The position numbers and the translations under genes were made by a program. From assembly GCA_015680685.1 (NCBI GenBank), contig MNCI01013908.1:837125-901124 (forward strand): a stretch of 64,000 bases of DNA, read 5' to 3'. The notes beneath the pieces were generated by a model. It was not told where the DNA came from. It worked only from the letters and a program-made list of their open reading frames with translations, and ran no database searches. This stretch comes from Gnetum montanum (taxonomy: Eukaryota; Streptophyta; Gnetopsida; Gnetales; Gnetaceae). Of the stretch, positions 1 through 12,571 are shown one piece after another. Numbering within the stretch: position 1 is the stretch's first letter; each line of letters starts with the position of its first letter.

Positions 1-3000
1 TTTTACACTTATAATTTTTTCTCATGATATTATGGTTTTACATTCCATACATCTATATTAAGGTTTTGGTATGAAGTTATAAAATGAAAAAAAAATCATA
101 AAATATAATAATTAAATTTGGAAAATGAAGTTTAGATTAAGGGAACATATGTAATCAACCATAGATTGGCTATCTTGCATTTATATTTGGGTGACTTGGA
201 ATTGAAGAAGGCACCTCAAATTAGAGTTATCTCTACTTTAAAGGCTTAAATTATGTTTTGCCCCATAGGAAGATATATTATAAGGGTTGATGTGCCAAAA
301 ATGGTGGGCTCATATTAAGGATAAAGCCTTAAGAATATTAAGAAAAATAAAATAAAAGATTTATAAGTTATTATTTGGGCAAGACATTTGCCAACTATGG
401 CTTAAATTTCTCATGGAAGTTATAACTTCTTAGGGTGGCTATGAATTACTCCCCTGCATATTTATAACACCCTTCACTCTCCATGATTATTGTAACTACC
501 CTAAAGCCACTATAAAAGGGGCTTCAAAGGTAGAATTTGGAGGAGGATTGGGGAAAAGATACTTAGAAGAATATTGAAGATTGTAAAGAACTCCTTGATA
601 AAGACATTAATTTAGCTACTTTGTTTTAATCCTATGAGTTTATTTCTTCTAATTTTTTTTAGTCACTTAGCTAATGGTTTAGATAGTATCATGCTTGGCA
701 TTTTATTTTGGAATTTTCTAGGTTGCCTTTATAGCTCTGTATCTGCACAATAGTAGACTTCTATTAGATTTGCCATATAAGAGCTTATGTTGTATTAGAA
801 AAGCATCTTGAGCAATTTAATAGTAATGTCTTATAGAAATTGCCTATTTGGGTCTAGGGAATCAAGAAAATCTATGATACTTTGTGATGACTAAAATAGC
901 TTTATTTCTTTTAAAGTTTATTACCTTAATATTGTGATCTTGAAATTGTCAAATTTTTCTAGAAGTTCTATTGTTTGCAATTCTTGACTGATATTAACTA
1001 GCCAAATAAAATCTTGTATTTTTTCATTTACAAAGCATTTTAGTAGTTAAATAAGAATATCTTTTATGAAATTTCTTGTTAAGCTCAAAGGGTTGAACAA
1101 TTCATAATAGATTGAATTGGAATACCTTTATTGCGAAGTGTTTCCTCATGTTAATTTTTCTTGCTTAAATGTTTTAGATTACACACAAATCTACTTTCTT
1201 TTCTTTTTCTAAAACCCATTGAATCACACTCTATTTCTAGCTTTCTTATGGAACTTTCTCTCTGGGGGAATTTAGGAGTAGATTGGCAAAATTGTGCTCA
1301 AGTATTTTTGTGAAATTTTATTTGTTTAAAGTAATGTACTATAGGGACTATGTAGACTAAGTGATTTGACAAAATAGAAATCTTCAACAACTCATAGTAT
1401 TTGACAAAGCCAACTGAATTTCTATATTGATAGCCAATTACATTTTCATTCACAAACCCAAGCATTTCAACATTCATAACAACAAACACATACTTAGGAT
1501 GAGTTCATTTCATAATCACCGAGTTTATTTGGAGGCATCTAGAGCTTGGTATTTCCAAAAGACCAACAAGAAACTAAACCCTACTTCAAAAACACCTTCA
1601 CATCCCATGATCCCAAAGCTGGGAGATGAAAGGCACCCAAGCATTAGCGGTCCCAAACAGCCACCAACACATACTAAGTTAAATTGTTTTTGTTTATGGT
1701 CAAACATAGTTACATATTTGCAATTTTGCATTGTTAAAATAATCTCTAAAATTAATGTGGTATTAAATGCTGTAAGAGATCATCTCAGAACTCTATAAAA
1801 TAATGTATCCTATTCAAAAACTTACATAATCTCGATGTGTATGAGAAACCCTGAAATTACTAGTATATTATTTTTTCATTGATTATGACTACGTGGCAAT
1901 TTTAGCTTAAGCCAAATATTATGTTTTTCAAACTGTGTTTTAGATAGTGATTATCTTAATTAAGTTCCTAGTTTCTAGCTACCTTGATATTGCCTTAATT
2001 TCCAAAAGCTATACAACAGCATATGTGGCATATCCACCATTTCCCTTCTCCCCTCTCTATGGATTTGTTTTCTTAGATAGTGATTCTCCAAGAATAAAGC
2101 TATGAAAGAATTGTATGTAAATAAACTTTTTATTATTATGTATCTCATGGTAAGCCTTTATATCACTCCAAATGGTCCATATTTTGATTTAATTTGAAAC
2201 TAAATTTTTTACCTACATTTACAAAGCCCCAAAGACCCTTTGGATCTCACAGCTCAGTTTTAAAATTCCTTCTTATGGAATTTTACCACTGCGGGAACAC
2301 CTCAATTAAAAAGTAACCATGTAAACTTAATTCAACATAACACAAGCATGTAAAATGTAACCTTGCTACTGAAATATAAGATGGCATTCTCATTAGTAAT
2401 AAACCAACACAAGCATGTCCTTTGCCAGTAGAGTAGCACATGTATATATAGTTTGAATGTAGGGTAACCACATAAAAGATACAATAGTAGTAAAATGGAA
2501 AACTAGAAAGAAGTAAAAGATTTTATGGCAATTCTACATTATTGTAACTAGAAACCATAAAAGAAAGAAAACACAGCCATTGCCAAACTAAAGTATAATA
2601 AATTACATGATAGAAATTCAAGCCATTTACTCATTGCAGACTTTCAAAGCAAATCCTAATGTATAAAAAACCATTGAAATTTTGGATTGGGGTGTAGTTT
2701 AACTCACCCTTCCAGTCATTGTTGCTGAAAATTCTGGAATCTATATTATCACTCCTACCTTCCTTCCTCTATTATGTAGCCTTCTACAGCAGTACTGCTC
2801 TTCTGGTGTTTTCACTTTGGGTGAAATCATAATGTGAAAGTGAATTTTGAGTCATAGTTAATCTTTTTATTTTTTACATTTTAACCCCTCATGCGAGTAT
2901 GTGTGATTCACATGTTTTGGGAAACTGCAAGTCACATTTTATTTCAATGCTCACAAATTCAGGTAAAATATACAATTAGCATATTAAGGTGCAACTCGCA

Positions 3001-3946
3001 ATTTTCTCTATAAGATGCAAAACACATAATAAAATGCAATTTGCAATTTTCACATGAAAATTGCAACTAGCATTGTGGTGCACTATGAAAAACTGGTTTC
3101 TTTAAATATTTTAGCTGCGAAGATATGCACATCACATGGACTCATAGAATCTTCATGCAAAACTAGAGTGACTCGCATGGATATTAAAAATTCAAGACTT
3201 TGCAAAACTGTGAGTCACATGTTCACGCATGCTTTTTCCCAAACATTGCAAGATCATGCAAGTCACATGTTCTTGCAGTTTTTAAGAAATTTTAATTGGT
3301 TTGCATATAATAAAAATGCAGCTATTAAGATTTAATTCTCAAAAGAGTATTGGTTAAAATAGAGCAATGAAACTAGATATGAATCTTAAGATGAATGATA
3401 ATGATAGTAAAACTTATGATTGTGGAAGGCATTTTTAGAAGTATTGATGTTCAATAATTATAGTGATGTATATGGAGGATTATTTCATAGTTTCCCATTA
3501 CATCAAATTATAGGTATAAAAGTTTAAAGAGAAATATAGGCATCATTATCTAAAATGTAATTTAAATTTACCCTAATCAAATAGACAACACATATCCAAT
3601 ACATAGTCTTTCAATATTCTATTAAGTCATATAAAGCATAGTTTAATCCAATAAAAGAGTGTAACAAACATGTTATCAAGTAATCAATAACAAATACATG
3701 ATATCTTCCAATCATACTTATCTATCCAAGAATGTTAAATAAAAAATACATTAACAAGATTGTCATGAACTAAGCTACTAATTCAAGGTAGATATAGGAT
3801 CATAGGACTATCCATGATTCTATTGCCCTTCTACACTTTAGTTTGCAAGCAAAATGAAATTGATTAAAAGAAAGAACACAATGTACATTATTTTAATAAT
3901 CACATATAACCAATGAAATAATATCCTCACCCTCATTAAAAAATTT
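1..3946. other. AT-rich intergenic DNA, no gene recognised
   Basis: No ORF here resembles a known protein; the open frames at 1427-1798 and 3054-3335 are short, low in complexity and have no family motif. A TATA-like TATAAAAGG lies near 513 followed by a purine-rich stretch, which could be the remains of an LTR promoter, but no partner LTR was found. About 2880-3340 is rich in TGCAA/CACAT words. I see nothing else I can support. Confidence 0.5.
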
Positions 3947-5276
3947 TCATACATAGTTAGGCTTTGAAAGCTTTTCTACATAATGTTTGATAGGACTATT
4001 CCAACCAAACAATCTTTTTTCACTCACCAATCCATTTGTGTTACCTGAAAATAAAAACTTCCATTCCAATAATTCCACATGTTTTTCTATTTTTAAAATA
4101 CTCTCCTTGTTTGTGGACAATGTCTTTGTCAATTTTGTCAATGTGTTTTTAAGCTTATGAATTTTTATTTTCCATTGTGCATTTGCTTTACCTTTGCCCA
4201 CCTCCATTTATTGATTTGTATTTTCCACCATGTCCACCTCATTGGTGAAAAACCTCTAGCTAGTTGATCCCAATGTCTCTAGTGTTATATCAAGTTCTAT
4301 AGCATCTTCTTGGCTAGGGAACTAATGTGGTTGGAATGAATTTAGTTCCATAAGCACACATGAATCATAAAACTCATCTTGGAAAAATAACTTGAATGCA
4401 TTACTAAGACCATTCACCTTAATAAAAACTTTCATTGAGTGCTTTCCAAAATGGCCAAGGTAAGACCATTTACAATCACAATATGCACTAAAAGAAAATA
4501 CCTTTGAAAACTTGTAGCAAGTGTTTAACCCTATTCTAACTTCTCACAACATATTCATCTTCCTTTTCAAGGACTTCAACATAGTCAACATTAGATATTT
4601 ATAAAGCCTTTTCCCATGACTTCTTATTGAAATCTCTGTCTTTCCTGTATATGAAATATCTTGTAGCTTTAATTCTTGAATTGTTCTAATAATATAGTTG
4701 TACCTTTGTCAAGCTCCATATAAGCTAATTAATCCTTTAGTATTTCCTGTTTCTTATATCTCTTAAAAATTTTCCCTTCAAAAATCCATGTTATGACTCA
4801 ACAACATTATTTATGTGTTGTTGTGAATGGGGAACATCACAAAATGCTTTAGCCCACATTCCTGTAAACAAATGATTAAATACAAAAATAAGTATTAAAC
4901 AAATGGAACAAGAGTCTATGATTGTGGATATGAACTTTTGTGTCATGATAATAACTGCTAGAAACTACCTAAATTTGTTTCCATTTAACCAATGTTGTTT
5001 TAAGTATTTAATGAATTCTAAGTTTTCTTGAAACCTATCAATAAATTTGTTTATTTCCATAAGAACATCTACAGTAGTTTTGTATTCATTCATAATAATT
5101 AAGATGATCATCCATTACTTTTCTTTGATTGAAATACCCAACTTTGGTTGCCAAGTTCTTCATCCGTGCCCTCCAAACATGCCAAATGCATAAAAAATTT
5201 CTGTTCCAAAAAACAAACATGATAAATTTTTAATTTTTAGCACATGTTAAGATATCTCAAACCAAGGTAGCATGAT
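3947..5276 (-). pseudogene. MULE/FAR1-like transposase, C-terminal part
   Basis: Read on the minus strand this continues the transposase piece at 20382-20618 once the nested element 5277-20381 is removed. Visible motifs include a CIWHVW...MKN segment (about 5131-5191), which in MULE/FAR1-type transposases lies after the second catalytic Asp, and WAKAFCDVPHSQQHINN...ES (about 4791-4858), the conserved block carrying the catalytic Glu (family pattern W...P.T.N..ES). Many stops and frame changes show it is dead. The most distal part (4207-3947) keeps an open frame rich in Lys that may be the transposase tail. The element ends and terminal inverted repeats were not found. Confidence 0.6.
5272..5276. 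repeat. Target-site duplication of element A (left)
   Basis: ATGAT directly before the 5' LTR, matched by ATGAT at 20382-20386 directly after the 3' LTR. It fixes the outer boundaries of element A and shows that the two LTRs belong together. Confidence 0.85.
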
Positions 5277-6145
5277 TGATGAGTCATGTTCTATAGGGCC
5301 CTAATATCGAGTATACAATATCAAAGCCATGATGTCAAGTATTCGATATCGAGACACAACCTCTGATGTCGAGGATCCAATATCACCCCTTCCATGCTAG
5401 CCTATAAATACAACAATTGGGTGCACAGTTGAGAGGAAGATAGATAAATTCATAGATTCTTATAGATTTCAAGTTTTGTTAGTTTCCAATGCATGCATGC
5501 ACTGTGATGTTAAGTGATTATATAGCATCCTTATTCAAGTGTGATGTACTTAGACATGTTACGTGTTCGACAATAAAGATCAAGATTACTCCCATCATTG
5601 CAGCATCCACTTAGCTTTATTATTGTCTTTAATTACTTAAATGCTTACTATTTTCCTTAGTTAATATTTATCATTTATTTCTCTTTATCATTTCCTGTCA
5701 TTGAGCGGAATGAGTACGACTAATCGCAAGCACTTAAGTGTAACTACTTGGTAACCTAGTAGTGTTATCATTTGGTATGCCAAGTAATGGTATGCTTGGT
5801 AATCCTAGCGATAGTTGCACGAAGTCCAAGGCATGTACAAAAGGTTAGGAATGGATACTCATCACACATAGGCTAGTTAGATTTTACTTTTCATTATTAA
5901 TTAGATTAAAAAATTAATTTCTTTATTATCATTAGAAGTAGCTTAGGGCCAAACAACGTCAAAAATCATATGCCTCACTCTAAACTAAACCATATGTGAC
6001 AAAGCTACGACTAGTCTAAGTGGAAAGACAATGAACTATGATCAAGGCATAATGATCTAGATGCACAACTAGTCCCATCCATGAAATTTGATTGGATGAT
6101 GTGTGAACACTTGTGATTCGTATGGTTGGGCATAGCTGCTCATCA
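5277..6145 (+). repeat. 5' LTR of element A
   Basis: Begins TGATGAGTCATG and ends CTCATCA. It matches 19556-20381 over nearly its whole length, roughly nine bases in ten by eye. U3 holds repeated ATATCGA-type words (about 5307-5395) and a TATA box (TATAAATA, about 5404). The 3' copy lacks much of the ATATCGA block; this copy lacks about 13 bp just before its 3' end. Confidence 0.9.
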
Positions 6146-6146
6146 T

Positions 6147-6164
6147 TGGTGACATTGCCAAGGA
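6147..6164 (+). promoter_or_regulatory. Primer-binding site of element A (tRNA-Asp-like)
   Basis: TGGTGACATTGCCAAGGA immediately 3' of the LTR, one base spaced. It resembles the plant tRNA-Asp complement (TGGCGCCGTTGCCGGGGA) with several transitions, and aligns with the better preserved PBS of element B. Confidence 0.65.
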
Positions 6165-6266
6165 TGGTGCTAGTTATCTAGATTAGTTATATTATGCACG
6201 ATCATCATAAATGCATTAATGATTTATCTTTCAAAAAATAAATCACACACATCATAACCAACAACA

Positions 6267-7743
6267 ATGTCTCTTTCACAAGGAAGTGATAATGCATTGT
6301 ATGGTAAAAACATTCATTGGAGAACTAACAAGATATATATTGAAGAAGATTGGAGTGACCAACCTCGTGCAAGGGTTTCATATGTTCATGACCACCTTGA
6401 CTACACTCAAGAACTGCATTCACCTAAGGCAAACAATCCTAGAGAAGATGAAGTAAGTCCTAGACCAAGGAAGGCCTTAAGGCCTAAGACCTTTTCAAAA
6501 CCTAGAAAAGATAAATTAAGGGACCATGGGGAACATTATATAAGCCATGGTGATTCTCCTAGTTTCTCATCTTTCTCTTCCTCTTCAACATCTAGTTCTG
6601 ATGAAGATGAACGAAAGTATAGAGATAAAACTCCACTATGAGGTTGAAATAAGGGTAGAAATCAAAACCACAAAAAACAAATCAAAGACATCAAAATGAA
6701 CATAGACAAAAGCATCACAATTAGACAAATAGAAATAGGAATTTTCACCATGACATGTCTAATGACAATGAATCCTTGTTGGCCACTAAGAGCATGATGT
6801 AGATCACAAAGGCAATTAAAATACCCAATAGGCATCGCAAGAAAAGTCACATCATTTACAAGCCTTCCATGATGTTATGAATAATATCCCTAAATTTGTG
6901 GGAGGCTATGATTCTAATCCACAACATCATTTACAAGCCTTCCATGATGCTTGTGTCTTACAAAACATTGAAAGTGGATGACAAAAGCTTAATTTCTTTC
7001 CTAGAACACTAATAGAGAAAGCCAAAGTGTGGTATAGATCATTGAAACCAAATTCACTCCATTAGTAGTCCACAATGTTAGAACTTTTCAATGAGAAATA
7101 CCAAACCTATGTAAGGGTGTCCCACCTAAGGAACTAAATCCAAGGATAGAAAGAATAATAACATGAACCCTTGGATATGACCCTAGATAGATATTATTCT
7201 CTACTAAATAGATGCCTAGGCCATGGTTTCTCTCAAGAAGAGCAACTTTTCCACATTATAGATGGGCTACATAGTCAAATGAGAGAGACCCTTGGGATGT
7301 ATGCTCAAGGTTAATTATACGAACTAGGAACCCATCAAATCTAAAAGCTAATCAAGCATGTGGCAAAAGAAGAAGGAGAGCTATGTAAATGGGAGAATGT
7401 TAAGAAATATCACTGGGAACCAACTTGTCAAAAGAAGAAGGTCCACATCTATGATAAGGACAAAGAGGCAACTCTTGATGAGGTGATTTCACATCAAACC
7501 TTGTCAACACAAAAGTCTATCGATGAGTTTGAAGCAAGGTTAGACAAGATGTTGGAATGGATAAATGAGAAAGTTACAACTTTCATAGAAACTGTAGAGG
7601 AGAGAGTAACGTAAAACAAATCAAGTGATCACAACAAAAGAAGGAGAAAGAACCAAGAAATAGCTAGGAACACTTATCAGCAAAAAGGAAAAATGGCTAT
7701 AGAAGCTGAGGCTATAGACTCAACCACAGAAGAAGATGATGGA
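6267..7743 (+). pseudogene. gag of element A, 5' part
   Basis: The ATG context and first residues (MSLSQ...IHWRTN...EDWS.QP...VSY) match element B's gag start. A Ser-rich acidic stretch (residues about 90-120) follows. The gag core comes after a frame change: GGYDSNPQHHLQAFHDA, then KAKVWYRSLKP, LFNEKYQTYVRV, RYYSLLNR and HIIDGLHSQMRE, the helical pattern of plant retrotransposon gag (Retrotrans_gag-like). Its last open stretch, 7360-7614, is a charged coiled-coil-like tail. Several stops and at least one frameshift are present. A 25-bp piece is repeated at about 6850 and 6925. The frame is cut at 7743 by element B and resumes at 13401. Confidence 0.8.
7739..7743. repeat. Target-site duplication of element B (left)
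   Basis: ATGGA before the 5' LTR of B is repeated as ATGGA at 13401-13405 after the 3' LTR. It proves that B transposed into A. Confidence 0.9.
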
Positions 7744-8621
7744 TGATGAAGCACTATATAGTTGATGCGTCGACTAGGCTACGTATACGGGGCCCCGTAT
7801 ACTTGGCCGCCTCGACACGGGCCCATCAACGTAGCCTTCCTACGTCGACGTGGCCTCATTTACGCAACTGCCTATCCCGACCTATAAATAAGAGGGCCCT
7901 CCGCCTCATTTAGGAATCTTTCTAGTAGTTGTAGTGAAGCCTTTGCATTTTTTTTTTGTAGGAGTTAGATTATTTTCCCAAGTGCATGCCCGCAGTGTGA
8001 TGCTTGTAATTGTACGGAACCTTTATTCGAGTGTGACGTACTTGGACGCATACATGACCGGAAATAAAGATCGAGATTACTTCATCATTGTAGCATTCAC
8101 TTAGTTTTAATTTTTTAATTGTTATTGTTATTTATTATTTTCTTAGTTAATATTTCTTTATCATCATTTACTATTCTTGTTGTTAACTGCAGAATGAGTA
8201 CAACTTAATCATGAGCATTTAAGTGTGACTACTTGGTAACCCAGTAGCGTACCTAGGATCTACGCTTGGTAATCCCAGTAGTAGTTGTGCACGAGGTCCA
8301 AGATGTGTATGGATGATTAAGAAATGGATGCTCATCGCACTTAGGCTAGCTTAGACTCATTTCCTATTGCTCATTAGTTTAATCAAGATTATTTTCCATT
8401 GTCTCTAGAAGTAGCATTAGTTTAGGATCACATCATACGCCTCACTCTGGACTAAACCATATGTGACAAAGAAAATACTAGTCCAAGTGGGAAGACAGTG
8501 AACTGCGATCAACGTGTAACTATCTAGATACCACAACTAGCCTATCCACGGAGTTCGACCGGATCGCCCATGAACGCTCGTATTCGTATGGTTGAGTGTA
8601 GGGGTACCTCGCCGCTCATCA
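7744..8621 (+). repeat. 5' LTR of element B
   Basis: TGATGAAGCAC...CTCATCA, paired with 12572-13400 at roughly 93% by eye. It holds a GC-rich head with CGTCGAC/GTATAC words and a TATA box (CTATAAATAAGAG, about 7881-7893). A stretch of about 50 bp after the TATA box (from about 7895) is missing from the 3' copy. Downstream R/U5 (about 8040-8620) is clearly related to the LTRs of A. Confidence 0.9.
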
Positions 8622-8622
8622 T

Positions 8623-8640
8623 TGGCGCCATTGATGGGGA
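8623..8640 (+). promoter_or_regulatory. Primer-binding site of element B (tRNA-Asp)
   Basis: TGGCGCCATTGATGGGGA matches the complement of the plant tRNA-Asp 3' end at about 15 of 18 positions, one base after the LTR. tRNA-Asp priming is known for Athila-type Ty3/gypsy elements. Confidence 0.8.
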
Positions 8641-8758
8641 TGGTGCTAGTTATTTAGATTAGTTACGTCATACAAGATTGTTGTAACAAAGCCTTGATGA
8701 TATATCTTTCAGAAAAAAAAATTATAATTGTAATTAAATCACACACAAATTTACAAGC

Positions 8759-10759
8759 ATGTCTCTCATACAAGACTATAACAATGCCACATCTAGTGAG
8801 GCAATTCATTGGAGAACCAATGAATATTATAACAATGAAGATTGGAGTACGCAACCCGAGGTGGGGGTTTCTTATAAACATAAACAAAGACAACATCATC
8901 CCAACACACGAAAGCATAACATACATGATGACGATGAACCCCTACTGGCCACTATAAGCTTAACGGAAATACAAGAGGCTATTTGAATAGCCCGCAGGTA
9001 TCATAAGGAAAGTTGTATACTCGTGCTTGATTTAAACAACTTTCCCAAGTTTTCAAGAGGCTATGATTAAGATCCGCAACAACATTTACAAGCCTTTTAC
9101 GATGCCTGTACATGGAAAAATATTGATAATGGATGGCAAAAACTTAAGCTCTTTCCTCTGACACTTGTTGACCAAGCAAAAGTATGGTATAGGTCGTTAA
9201 AACCAAAATCAATTTGATGTTGGCCAACAATGGTAGAACTTTTCAACGAAAGATATCAAACCTATGTGAGAGTGTCAGCCTTGAGGAGACAAATCCAAGA
9301 ATGGAAACAAGAATAACATGAACCCTTGAACATGGCCTTAGAAAGATATTATGCACTGTTAAACAACTGCCCAGGCCATGGGTTCTCCAAGGAAAGGCTA
9401 ATGTACCATATCATAGATGGGCTTCGTAATGAAACAAGGGAGATCCTAGGGATGTACACCTGAGGTCAACTATATGAGCTACAAACCCATCAATTCCAAG
9501 AGCTTATTAAGTAGGTAGCAAAAGAAGAAGGAGAAATAGCCAACTAGGAGAATGTTGAAAGTTCTTAACAAGACCAAAATCTCAACTTAACAAGTGTCCA
9601 TGATCATGAAGAGGAGAAATCAACTCACTTCAAGGAGGTGGAATCATCTTTGCCAATCCTGCAATCACTAGATGAAATTGAGGCAAATATTAATAAGACG
9701 ATGGACTAGGTACATGAAAGATGTGGAGAATATGCCAACATTATTAGAGGAAAAACCATGCCAAATCAAGAAATAGGATAGGACACCATGCGACAATTGA
9801 AACAAAGGGTAGAAGAGAATAACGATAAGAACTCAACTGCCAATCATACGTATCAATGTAACGTCTGTCTATATGATCACCCCAAGGGCCAATACCCAAT
9901 ATTGTTACGTTTACATGAGCATTGGGGAGGAATGTTACATCTAGAGTTTGTACAAAAATACTATGTCCAACCAAAGTGGCAAAAACCTCAGTCGTGGGGG
10001 AGGCCACCGCCAACTGGACCATACCCTTCATATGTCCCAGCACCAAATGCTTATTATGTTCAACACCTTATTTCTCCAATAAGATCAGCATCCTCTACCT
10101 CACATCATCGTTATCATTCTCCCGAGTACTATCCACCCATGTCCTCTCCAACAAGATCACCACCTCATGTGCCTTACACTTCTCCTCAACCTCAACATTC
10201 TCATACTTCATCCCCTTCTACATCACCGCCATCTATGCCAGAAGATTTTGCACCACAACACCAACCCGAAAACGTTACTTGTGCTACTACTGTCAATAGC
10301 ATCGGAGGTCCTTCACAACATCAAAGGTGTCCCTTCTTTAGACGTGACCATCGAAAGGAACACCATAGTTCAAAAACCACTACATCCGCCAACTCAGCAC
10401 AAATTCAACACTGTGGTGCATCTTCCTCTTCGAACCCAACACCTCATGTTACTCTATCTGGGCCACCAATCAACACTCCAACAACCATGGGGCCCAATGA
10501 ATATTGCCACATGGGGAGACATGTTGATCCTTGCATACCATCTTACGGTCATAAGTACCATAGTGGGTCAATTCCTTATAAATTAACCACATCTTATAAC
10601 TTGCCCCACTATGTCGACTCTAATCAAGTGTGTGAACCTCAATGGGGTAAGTATGACTAGGTTCCAATATTTCCAACATGCAAGGATCCCCACCTTCCAT
10701 TTATTAATTCTAGCCATGCTCAATCATTTAGTTATGGGGGATATCCCCCATTTTACTAA
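8759..10759 (+). pseudogene. gag of element B
   Basis: One continuous frame of about 667 codons with about ten in-frame stops but no net frameshift. The N-terminus is MSLIQD...IHWRTNEYYNNEDWS. The gag core follows: QHLQAFYDAC, AKVWYRSLKPK, LFNERYQTYVRV, RYYALLNNCPGHGFS, YHIIDGLRNETRE. A CNVCLYDHPKGQYP motif near 9865 looks like a CX2CX3HX4C knuckle with the last Cys replaced by Tyr. A long Pro/Ser/His-rich tail runs from about 9990 to 10450, and the C-terminus is shared with element A (NQVCEPQ...; ...GGYPPFY). The longest open stretch is 9788-10660. The protein would bind and package element RNA; this copy is inactive. Confidence 0.8.
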
Positions 10760-10976
10760 CAAGCGGGATTAATAAATACATTTCATTTTCTTTAATTTTA
10801 CACTTTTTGTTTTCCAATTTTTCATTTTTCAATTTCTTGTTTTATCTTTTTGTCTTTTTGTCTTTTTATGTTTTTATAAGTAATCTCATTTATGAATAAA
10901 ACACTCATGTGGATCGTTGGTTGAGGTGTGTTCTATGTTATCGAGTCTCAAGTGATCAATTATTTGGACAGTGAGC

Positions 10977-11357
10977 NNNNNNNNNNNNNNNNNNNNNNNN
11001 NNNNNNNNNNNNNNNNNNNNNNNNNNNNNNNNNNNNNNNNNNNNNNNNNNNNNNNNNNNNNNNNNNNNNNNNNNNNNNNNNNNNNNNNNNNNNNNNNNNN
11101 NNNNNNNNNNNNNNNNNNNNNNNNNNNNNNNNNNNNNNNNNNNNNNNNNNNNNNNNNNNNNNNNNNNNNNNNNNNNNNNNNNNNNNNNNNNNNNNNNNNN
11201 NNNNNNNNNNNNNNNNNNNNNNNNNNNNNNNNNNNNNNNNNNNNNNNNNNNNNNNNNNNNNNNNNNNNNNNNNNNNNNNNNNNNNNNNNNNNNNNNNNNN
11301 NNNNNNNNNNNNNNNNNNNNNNNNNNNNNNNNNNNNNNNNNNNNNNNNNNNNNNNNN
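10977..11357. other. Assembly gap (N run)
   Basis: 381 undetermined bases inside element B, downstream of gag. Open frames crossing it are artefacts of N. Confidence 0.99.
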
Positions 11358-11964
11358 ATGGACTTGGTCCTGATCTTGGAACGACGGGTTAATGACACCT
11401 TAATCATACTTTACACGTAGGATTCATTGTGCCCTAAGTCAATTACCTCACGTCCCAATCTCTGCAATCCCTTCTCCGATTCATCTCATCTCGCTATTCC
11501 TGTAATTGTGACTTGTGTCTTGTATAGCATTGAATTCATATCTCATCATGGTGGTATTAACATGTGTGTGTTTTGTTGCATCAGCATAGATTAGATTTAA
11601 CCCTTTTAGTGCCTACAGACATCTTAAGGTGTTGTTACGTAAGGGCATATAGGTTGGAACCTACTTTGGGGAGGACCCACTTGCGTGACTTTTGTAATTT
11701 GTACTTGTTGCACACCACCACATCATCTTATACCCTCTGAGTATTTCACTGTCAAATCTATTCTTTCCTTTGTCATCATTTTATCAAACGTTCCTCAAAA
11801 CTAGGTCCGACATTAACTTTTAGGGCAACTTCCTTGAAAAATTTCTAACTCTAAAATCACACTAAGTAAAGAATGCAACATTTATTAAAGGCAATGAGTA
11901 AGGTATGAAATCATTGAACATTTTTCAATAACCTTACCAACAATTGATCTTTGTGTGATTATAG

Positions 11965-12400
11965 ATGACCCCTAAAAGAAGACAACAAGGAGGACCTTCT
12001 CAAGGTGCAACCAAACGACCTGGGGGAGGCAGAGGCCAAGGACCTCATGTAGAACATACAGAGCAGAAGGCAATCCTTCAGCATCCATCATGAAACTCTT
12101 GTTACTACATAATCTATCCAAGCAAAGGGAGGAGAGGTCAGGGCCCGAGGCTACGAAGAGGAACGACAGCTATTTGCAGCATGGCATGTCAAGGCCAATC
12201 AAGTGTTCCTGTAGTTGTCGTGTCCATGAAAAGTGCTGACTCCATCAAACATTGGAACATCAGCATGGATGGCTCATAATACTCAAATAGAAGAGGAGAA
12301 ACATCAAGTGCTTTTTCAATGGTATCAATCTTAGAAGCCTGGCACACAGAACAAAGGAAAGGCACCCATGGAGGAGCCACCACTACCGGGAACCCCATGA
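11965..12400 (+). pseudogene. ORF2 remnant of element B (internally deleted)
   Basis: The start MTPKRRQQGGPSQG...GGGRGQG aligns with the start of A's ORF2 (MVPKRGGREGPSQG...RGGRGR), an RGG-like basic leader. After about 40 codons the sequence jumps to the C-terminal part: ANQVF, IEEEK and KGKAPMEEPPLP correspond to VNQMF, MEEKK and KGKWPMEEPLPP in A at about 19150-19355. The central domain and coiled coils have been lost. Several stops are present. Confidence 0.65.
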
Positions 12401-12556
12401 GTTCCACAAGTTTTGTCTTTTGTGTCTGTGTCCCAATTTTGTCATATCCACAGTGGCATGAATAAATTTCTAGTCAATCAATAATCCCATACCTATCCAC
12501 TGTGTATTCAATTAAGCTTATTCCTCACTTTCTTTGACTCGAGGATGAGTTTTTAC

Positions 12557-12571
12557 TCAGTTGTGGGGGTA
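12557..12571 (+). promoter_or_regulatory. Polypurine-tract-like site of element B
   Basis: TTGTGGGGGTA immediately before the 3' LTR. A has the equivalent TTGTAGGGGGA at 19545-19555. It would prime plus-strand DNA synthesis. Confidence 0.6.

Noticed and set aside
480-560. Promoter of a gene at the left edge
   Set aside because: TATAAAAGG is present but no coding sequence follows; could be a decayed LTR.
1427-1798. 123-codon open frame
   Set aside because: No family motif, composition like the surrounding AT-rich DNA, and an opposing frame overlaps it. Chance ORF.
3054-3335. 93-codon open frame in TGCAA-rich DNA
   Set aside because: Built from repeated CACATG/TGCAA words; no motif. Not called as a gene.
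10886-11420. Long ORFs across the first N run
   Set aside because: Almost entirely undetermined residues; an artefact of the gap.
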